From Coprinellus micaceus (Eukaryota > Basidiomycota > Agaricomycetes > Agaricales > Psathyrellaceae), in contig OX596337.1 of assembly GCA_951394405.1 (NCBI GenBank), positions 1,736,001-1,800,000 of the forward strand: 64,000 bases of DNA. The letters run 5' to 3'. A model generated the notes under the pieces. It did no database searches, was not told where the DNA came from, and was given only the letters and a program-made list of their open reading frames with translations. Shown one piece after another: positions 55,455 to 64,000 of this stretch (position 1 is its first letter; each line of letters begins with the position of its first letter). Made by a program: the position numbers and the translations under genes.

Positions 55455-58400
55455 TTAGGGTTCGTTCAACTTCGTATCGAGAGAACAGACGTACTCATAG
55501 TCATTGCGAATCGCATTGGACATCCACTCTTCATCTGCTTCTTGCAGGGGGAAGCCTGGCCCCCCGGCAATGCTGAGTATGACGGGGAGCAGGACCAGGC
55601 CATGGAGGGCTCCAGAGATGATGAGGGTCAACCACATCCGGAAGTAGTATATCTACAAGGTCGTTAGTACGTTTGGGTACGGGGCGCATCGCCCGTACAT
55701 ACCTCAAGCAACCTGGATCGCGTGAGTGCCAACACAGACATTCCAATGAGTTTAGTGAACGTAATGCCCGAAAGAACCTGCAAGAATGACCATCAGCTCA
55801 CGCGCAACGAAAATGTGGTCTAGGCCACTCACCGAAGGCCCAACATCCACAAGCGCCGTCCACATCCTCTCGTCCCTCTCCTTCTGCCCGGCGGGGTGGT
55901 CCACTGGCAGGCCCGAGCCAGCATTCATGAAGGCTCTTGCAACGTGTGCACAGAACTCCACTGCAATACCCAAGGAAATAACCAGGTTTACCAAGCTGAT
56001 AGCGTTCAAGCTAATCCCCCACAGAGGCATGACGCCCATAACTGCGACCACGGTCAGCGCAACGACAGCAGTGACAATGGATCCGGTCCTCCAGCTCCCC
56101 AACATGATGGCAGTGACGATGAGAACCGACGCGAGACCCAACCCCAGGACCTCTTGGGTGATCGGTATGATATGCGCGTATTGGTCGAAGAAGACGTAGA
56201 ACAAGGAGTACGGGAAGACCGTCGACCCCGTATTTTCCGAAATCTCGTCCGCAATCCTATGGGCTGCTGCAAACGCATTAATGAAGTCCTCCTGGCTCTT
56301 CAGCGGCTTGTGGAACGTCCTGAAGTGCGATGCCACAACCGTGTTGCTCTCCTCGTCGATGGAGACGGCGCCACCAAACGACGCCTTCCCGGCCAGGGGA
56401 CACGCATCCGTCGTCGGACTGACAAGCCAGCGCTTAAGGTACCGCATGAACTCTTCATCTTGGGGGAACCCGTCCATCGTGATATTCCACGGGGGGAGGC
56501 GGTCCCGGAAGCAGGGTCTGCAAATCCTGTTATTCTCCCTTGTCCCGCAGAATTGAGTGTGGTCGCGGACACGGACGCGACAGCAGTTCTCCTTGGCGGG
56601 GTCGACCCACTGGAGGAACTCGTCGATCCACGACGCGGCGGGCTCGGAGATATACGAGCTCTCAACGCGTTTGCGCTCACCTTCCAGTCGGTTGGCTATT
56701 GAGTATTCTTTACAGGTAGTGAATCGACCGCAAAGCGATTGCTGCCCTAAGCGTTTCCCAACGTCGATATCGGCGGAAACGAAGTAAACTGGGGGTCCTA
56801 TGTCGAGATAGGCGTCAAGACTGTCGAAATAGTTCACGAGGTAGGAATCAGAGGGGAGGGCCAGGCGTTGATCTGGAAAACGGATATATTAGCCCGAAGT
56901 CAGCTGAGAAGTCGGATGGCGTACCCAAACCGAGCTCGAGATGCTGCATGGAGATGACAGACGCGACGAAGGCTCCGGTGAAAACGATGAGGACACCGGC
57001 TTTGACGATAGGCTTGAGCAGGAATGGTGCGTAGTACCGTCGCACGAACTTGGCCAAGAAGCCCAGCCCACTTCCAAGGGGCAGAGCATCGACCAAATTA
57101 ATGCGAGAGGACAGCTTGATGCAAGGGAAGCAGTCTAGCCGGTTTGCCTAGGGGTTGGGCTGAGTAAATCGAATCCTCCGTTGGGACGGCGCAAACTCAC
57201 CTCAGAGCGCCTCAAATCGAGTGTAAGGGCGCTGACATAGACCGTAACTTGAAGCAGGGCATTGAGGAATACACTCCCAGCCGCATATAATGCAAAGTTC
57301 CTGACGGCGGGCATAGGTACTAGTGCTCCCAACGCAAACGCCGTGGTCTCAGTGATTGTACTAAGCAGTATGGAAGGTCCCATCTTGGCAAGGGTCCTGG
57401 CGATTCTTTCCTCCGCTGGCAGGTACAAAGGCATGGAGTTCGCATCCATATCTTCATGCGTCGAATCGAAGGGCGACCGTGTGGGAGACATCGGTCCGGC
57501 GTTATACGCAGTCGTAGATGGAATGCCCGTGGCGGCGTTTGGTCCATGCATGAGGTTCTGCCTATCCAACTCGTGAACGAGGAGGAAAACGTTGTCCACA
57601 CCGACAGCTAAGACTAAGAATGGAATGACTTCCGCGATGATCAAAGTAACCTTCACCCCCATGAAAGAGAAGAAGCCGACGGAAGATGAGACGGAAAGGA
57701 TGACGAGGATGATGCCGAACAACCCAAGGGTAAATTTGGAGTCAACGAAGAGCGATCTGGGGAGTCGGGGGAAGAACCGGGGTGCGTTGCTCAGATCGAT
57801 AGTAGGCGAGTCAATGAGACGGGAAGGAATGAACAGGCGAGGGAAGTTGATCGCCCATGTCACTAGCGAACTGACAATGCCCTCCCCTTCCTGGGGCGAA
57901 GCTCCACCGCCCAAGGTGAACGAGATGTAGAAGAACATGGCGAGATACGATAGAACCACGATCTTGACGTCGGTATTCGTGCTTTTGTTAATCTCTTCCT
58001 CGAGTGAGACGCCGGTGGTGAATGCGACATCCAACCCCTTCCTCCTCGCCTTCGGAACGAGTTTCAATAAGTATTTCTTCAACTCTTCCTCCCACTCGAT
58101 AGCGCGTCTCTGCACCTCCTCGTCCAGCGAGTCGGACACCACGTAAGTGATGACCAACGCTTCAGCATTGAGGTAATCCTTCGATCCATCATCTCTGTTT
58201 GGCACGCCTCCGAGAACGTACTGCGGTCCGAGAGGTTGTTGGAAATCGGGGAGACAATCAACAGGGGAGTTTGCGCACGCCAGAATGTGTTCGTCCCAGG
58301 TCGCGTCTCCTCCGGTGTTGAGATCAGGCCCAAACCATGCCAGGGCTGATTGAACGACGCATGCACCTTCCTCGCCTGCAGGTTTGAAGCAAACGTCGGA

Positions 58401-59863
58401 AAGCGCATAGCCATTTGGTGACTCTATGGCACGGATTTCCTGCTCGATCTTATTCCAGAACTGCAGATGGGCGTAAGTCAGAACAGGCGGCTTCTGCCCA
58501 GGGGTGATAGCTGAAGTGGAAGCATCGTCGCCTTCAACGTATCCGGGCACGCTAGTAACGAAGATCTGTTCCGTCCTGTAGAAAGGACCGAAGTTCTCGT
58601 CAAAGAACTCTTTCTGAATTTTGCTTTCGGATGTCGGTGCGACCCATAGGCGGACAGGATCCGTTTCGACCTCGAAATCTTGCCAGCCGATATTCAGGAT
58701 TCCAATGACCAGTGCGACGATGGCGAAGGTTAGCCACGGGTAAGATGCGGTCCACATGCCCAGACGGAAGAAGGCTCGGCGAAGGAACGCATTGAGGGGG
58801 TAGTGGCGAGGTTGGAGAGTATCGATTGGGTCAAGCAACGAGGCACCTCGCCCAAGATGACGTGACTCTGTCTGGGATTGTGTTCCGAGAGAATCTTCGT
58901 CGAGGTACTGCGCGAGGGATCCCGCGCCGACCAAGCCCCTGGTATGCGTACGAGGTGAGCCGGAGTCGGTGGCAAGAGCGACGCGGTTATACGCCTTCTC
59001 CCTACGCTTGCGGATGGCAGACTCGATGAAATAGCCAGCGAGGAAACCGAGTACTGCGAGCAAGTACCCAATAATCAGAACGAATGATAGACACGACAGG
59101 AAGCCAATATGGCATGTTGGTCCGTCGGAGGGTGAGGGAACAGGAGGAAGCGTTGGGCACACGTCTGGACAGTCGATGCACGCGCACTTGCTGAGGAGGT
59201 CGAGGTCGGAGCACCTTCTTGGCGTCAAGTCGAGGGGGTTGACTTCCGGGGGCGAAGCAGAGGGAAAGTCGATCTGGAAAGGGCTTCCCATGGGCTTCTC
59301 GTCGCCCAGGAACTTCAAGAACGACCTATAATTCTTGGCCCCTCCCCCAATAACGTCCATTGCGTATCCATTCATACTCGAAACTTGAACGCTCTTGCAA
59401 CTGTCGAAGAAACCTTGGGCATGGTTGGGTGTAACGAAGAAGTCCAGCGACTTCACTGCATTGTTCCCTGACGAAGTCGTCTGAGTAGCTGTGATGTTGA
59501 GAAATGAGGCTTGATTGGGCGAGCAGGTGAATGAGCAGAAGAACGAATGGAAGTTATTCCTGCATGCCGGGCAGGCTCCAATGAGGGCATCGACAGTGTT
59601 GAAGTTCTTCTTCAGCGTCTCCAGCTGCTCCTCGGCACAACAAACAGGCCCTTCTGCGAACTCTGCCCCACAAATGTCGACTAACAGCTGGCGGTTTTCA
59701 GGCTAGCGATACTAGTTCAGCCCCAGACTCTGCCACGGCGCTGAAAGCTTACCTCTGACGGGGCCCCATTGTATGGACATGGTAGCTCCTTGCCCATCCA
59801 ACCCTTCTTCCCGCAAGATCCGCGCATGGCACATTGTCCAGCGCCATCTCCCTTCTCTCCCAT
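55455..59863 (-). CDS. NCR1: NPC1/Ncr1 intracellular sterol transporter
   Basis: Multi-pass membrane protein of late endosome/vacuole that moves sterol through the membrane. Exons 59753-59863, 57201-59702, 56925-57147, 55833-56872, 55703-55777 and 55455-55652 give 1,382 residues from the Met used here. The Cys-rich luminal N-terminal domain shows CAMRGSCGKKGWMGKELPCP, VDICGAEFAEGPVCCAEEQL and FHSFFCSFTCSPNQASFLN. The sterol-sensing domain has FMGVKVTLIIAEVIPFLVLA, VGVDNVFLLVHELDRQNL. The second transmembrane bundle carries GISLNAISLVNLVISLGIAV and GITFTKLIGMSVLAL. Met 59863 lies at the domain edge and gives no signal peptide, so a 5' exon is probably missing from this model. It is divergent from DPH1. 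Confidence 0.9.
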
Positions 59864-60088
59864 CCTTCGCTCGAGAAAGCGGTGTGTCGCCTCCAAAATG
59901 TTGTTCAGTCTCGGGGGAGGGGGTATCAAGGCCAGAATGTAAGCAGGAGCTGGATGTCAAGGTCGAGTTCAAGTGACGCGATTCCGGCGATGACATGTTC
60001 TGCGGCTGTAGACAATGACCACGTGGGGGAGATCATTGCCAATATTGGTCTGCTCGAGCCTCGCCATTGAGGACGATAATTTGAACAT

Positions 60089-60113
60089 TCTCTCTCTCTT
60101 TCTCTCTCTCCCT
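60089..60113 (+). repeat. CT-repeat tract in the DPH1 leader
   Basis: Nearly pure alternating CT/TCT tract ending 6 bp before the DPH1 ATG. Pyrimidine tracts near the start are common in fungal core promoters and may mark the transcription start. Confidence 0.6.
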
Positions 60114-60118
60114 TTGAA

Positions 60119-61705
60119 ATGGTCGAAACTGCGCCTCCCAACCCCTCACCCTCGAGCGCATCGAAGCCCAGGAAACGCTTCGTAGGCAGCAAGTCAGCGA
60201 AGCCCTCCAAGCCCGGGGTCAAGCACGTTGTGGGCAATCAAATCCCTTCAGAAACTCTCAACGACGAGCAAATCAACGCTGCCGTCAAACAACTCCCTCC
60301 CAACTACTCTTTCGAGATCCACAAGACCATCCACCATGTACGGAAGAACTGTGCGACAATGGTGGCGTTGCAGCTACCCGAGGGATTGCAGATGTTCGCG
60401 TGCACGATAGCGGATATCGTCGAGCGGTGCGCTGAATCGGAGGGGTGGGAGGATGAGGACTGACCGGCTGCAGATTTACAGAAGCTCTGACCGTCATTAT
60501 GGGGGACGTTACCTACGGAGCGTGCTGCATCGACGACTATACGGCGGTAGCTCTGGGATGCGACATGCTGGTACACTACGGCCACAGCTGTCTGGGTACG
60601 TAACCCAGTCCATCTCCCAGCGCCAGGAGCTGACCCCTCCGCAGTTCCCATGAATGTAACGACAATTAAAACCCTCTATGTCTTTGTCGAAATCGGCATA
60701 GACTCTGTTCACCTCGTAGACACCATCCGCTCCAATTTTCCCGACGACCGAGAGACCTTCCACTCTTCCCTCCTCGAGTCCGAAGAAACCCGCTCCCAAA
60801 TCGCACCCGGGACTCAGATCGGGCCATCGTCCCACCTCCAGATCGAAGCAGGTGAAGGCCCGTCAAGCTTTCTGGACAAGGTGAAGAAACCGACCAAGCT
60901 TGCGCTTGTCTCCACCATCCAATTTGTCGCCGCCCTCCAAAGGCTAAAAGAGGACCTGTCCTCGGAGGCCCCAGAAGGCTCTGCCTCCTCTTCCTCCTCC
61001 TCCTCCGCACGGCGCCTGTGGCGCGGGAAATACGACGCCTCGATCCCCCAAGCCCGACCTCTGTCGCCTGGGGAAATCCTGGGCTGCACTGCACCCTCAC
61101 TGCCCGATGTCGATGCACTCATCTATCTGGGTGACGGGCGCTTCCACTTGGAGTCCATCATGATTCAAAACCCTGCCGTTCCCGCCTTCCGGTACGATCC
61201 CTACTCCAAAAAACTGACGCGAGAGCGTTACGACCATTACGAGATGCAGAGCGTCCGGCATGACGCCGTCACCACTGCGCGAAAGAGTATTGCTGCGTTT
61301 GAAGGGAGCGAAAATGAGCCACCGCTTTGGGGCGTCATCTTGGGGACGTTAGGGAGGCAAGGGAACTTCAAGCAGATGCAGGCGATTACACACCAGCTCG
61401 AGGCATCGAATATTCCCATTCCCTACATCCAGATTCTCCTGTCCGAACTCTCCCCAGCCAAACTCGCGTTATTCAATCCCCACATCTCGACCTTCATCCA
61501 AACTTCATGTCCACGGCTTTCGATCGACTGGGGGTATGCGTTCGAGAAGCCACTGCTGAGCCCATACGAGACCGCTGTCGCAGTTGGCAAGACGGTGGGT
61601 TGGAGGGACGAAAAGGAGGAGAAACCTACGTTGGGGCTGTACCCCATGGACTTCTATGCCTCTGGTACTCCCTGGGCCGTATCGAGGGCCACGGGAGATT
61701 TCTAA
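60119..61705 (+). CDS. DPH1: Diphthamide synthase subunit Dph1
   Basis: Radical-SAM-like 4Fe-4S enzyme; with Dph2 it adds a 3-amino-3-carboxypropyl group to a His of elongation factor 2, the first diphthamide step. Exons are 60119-60426, 60474-60595 and 60645-61705, giving 496 residues. Conserved runs are [59 protein letters not shown] and [14 protein letters not shown]. The three Fe-S Cys are likely those in [17 protein letters not shown] and [34 protein letters not shown] and [16 protein letters not shown] also match. A Ser-rich insert (residues about 265-290) separates domains. It converges on enolase. Confidence 0.95.
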
Positions 61706-61882
61706 TAGCTTGTGTACGAGGGTGGCCCTCTCCTTCGTCGGTTTACTCATCACATCGTCTTGACACAGAGCCCCCGTTGTATTACGAATCCAAGATGCCA
61801 TACACGTTTATCGGCAAAGATTTATTCGCTCTCGAAATTTCCGGCCAGAATTCGGAATACATCGACATCTCTCGCCGACATC

Positions 61883-63568
<1,686 letters not shown>

Positions 63569-64000
63569 GGCTCGGGCGAGTGGTTTCAGGCAGTGGTAGG
63601 AGAGGTCTTAGTTAGGAGAAAGCGTTGTCGATCTCTCTCCTTTATATATGACCCCTCAGGCCTCAGGCCATTTCTCACGTCTTTAGATAATGGCAACCCT
63701 GATGTCACGGCTAGGCTGGAGTGTTTCAATGAAGTCGAACGCGCCCCCTGCTTCTACTTAGCGACACTATCACGACCTCCAGTGCTCATTGGAAGCCCGG
63801 AGGCTGGGCTTTTGTCCCACTCGAGATACGGGAGCTTGCTGCATGCAATTCGTGTGATCAGCTCTATGTTTGCCATTCGCTGTCGCACGGAGGTTGCCGC
63901 CTTGTCGAGTGAGGTCGAAGAGGGAGCGACAGGGGCTAATAGCACAAACGGAGTAACCAGTGGATAGCCTTGTAATAAGAAAAGGCTCTCGCAAACTATC
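63569..64000. other. Enolase upstream region to the window edge
   Basis: About 430 bp including the enolase promoter. Open frames on both strands run through it without any family signal, so I call no gene here. Confidence 0.5.
63641..63650 (-). promoter_or_regulatory. TATA box of the enolase gene
   Basis: On the minus strand CATATATAAAGGAG starts about 80 bp upstream of the enolase ATG. This is a near-consensus TATA box, fitting a highly expressed glycolytic gene. Confidence 0.6.

Noticed and set aside
55896..56702. 268-codon plus-strand frame inside NPC1
   Set aside because: Antisense shadow of the large NPC1 exon 55833-56872.

Overview
The window is nuclear DNA from a basidiomycete fungus, most likely an agaricomycete. 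Nearly every gene is cut by introns of about 50-60 bp with clear donor and acceptor sites. The proteins are fungal orthologues (Vfa1, Efm6, Rim1, Sfr1, TMEM208), and there is one F-box protein of the type common in mushroom-forming fungi. No tRNA, rRNA, CRISPR array or intact transposon was seen. I rebuilt 32 loci by hand from splice sites, reading phase and family motifs; about 105 introns fit GT-AG and three fit GC-AG.

Layout. 0-12 kb: 5' end of glutathione-dependent formaldehyde dehydrogenase, VFA1, a large polyQ/RGG protein of unknown function, proteasome PRE5, the divergent mitochondrial pair COX15/BOL3, and the divergent pair EFM6/CBM48 protein. 12.5-21.6 kb: an RNA-surveillance block with HBS1, which also carries a long SKI7-type alternative exon, then RIM1 and the exosome nuclease DIS3. 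22-26 kb: a gene-poor stretch with a heme-degrading-domain (HbpS-like) gene and a frameshifted F-box gene. 26-31 kb: HEM1 and ARG8 in tandem. 31-46 kb: CWC21/CLD1-like, FMN1/TAF8 and Myb protein/TMEM208 as divergent pairs, then SFR1 and a zinc-cluster protein. 46-54 kb: a short-chain dehydrogenase, LYS20 divergent from the m6A methyltransferase METTL3/IME4, then the mitochondrial pair uS11m/QCR9. 54-64 kb: RNPS1, sterol transporter NPC1, DPH1 and enolase.

The genes are mostly housekeeping. Recurring themes are mitochondria and heme (COX15, BOL3, HEM1, RIM1, QCR9, uS11m, ARG8), RNA processing and decay (HBS1/SKI7, DIS3, CWC21, RNPS1, METTL3) and amino-acid synthesis (ARG8, LYS20, both with Gcn4-type TGACTC sites upstream). 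Divergent pairs sharing short promoters dominate the layout.

The strongest special signal is the HBS1 locus. A 1,955-nt exon with its own stop codon lies between the shared N-terminal exons and the GTPase exons. Both possible joins keep the reading phase, as expected for one gene producing both Hbs1 and a Ski7-like exosome adaptor by alternative splicing.
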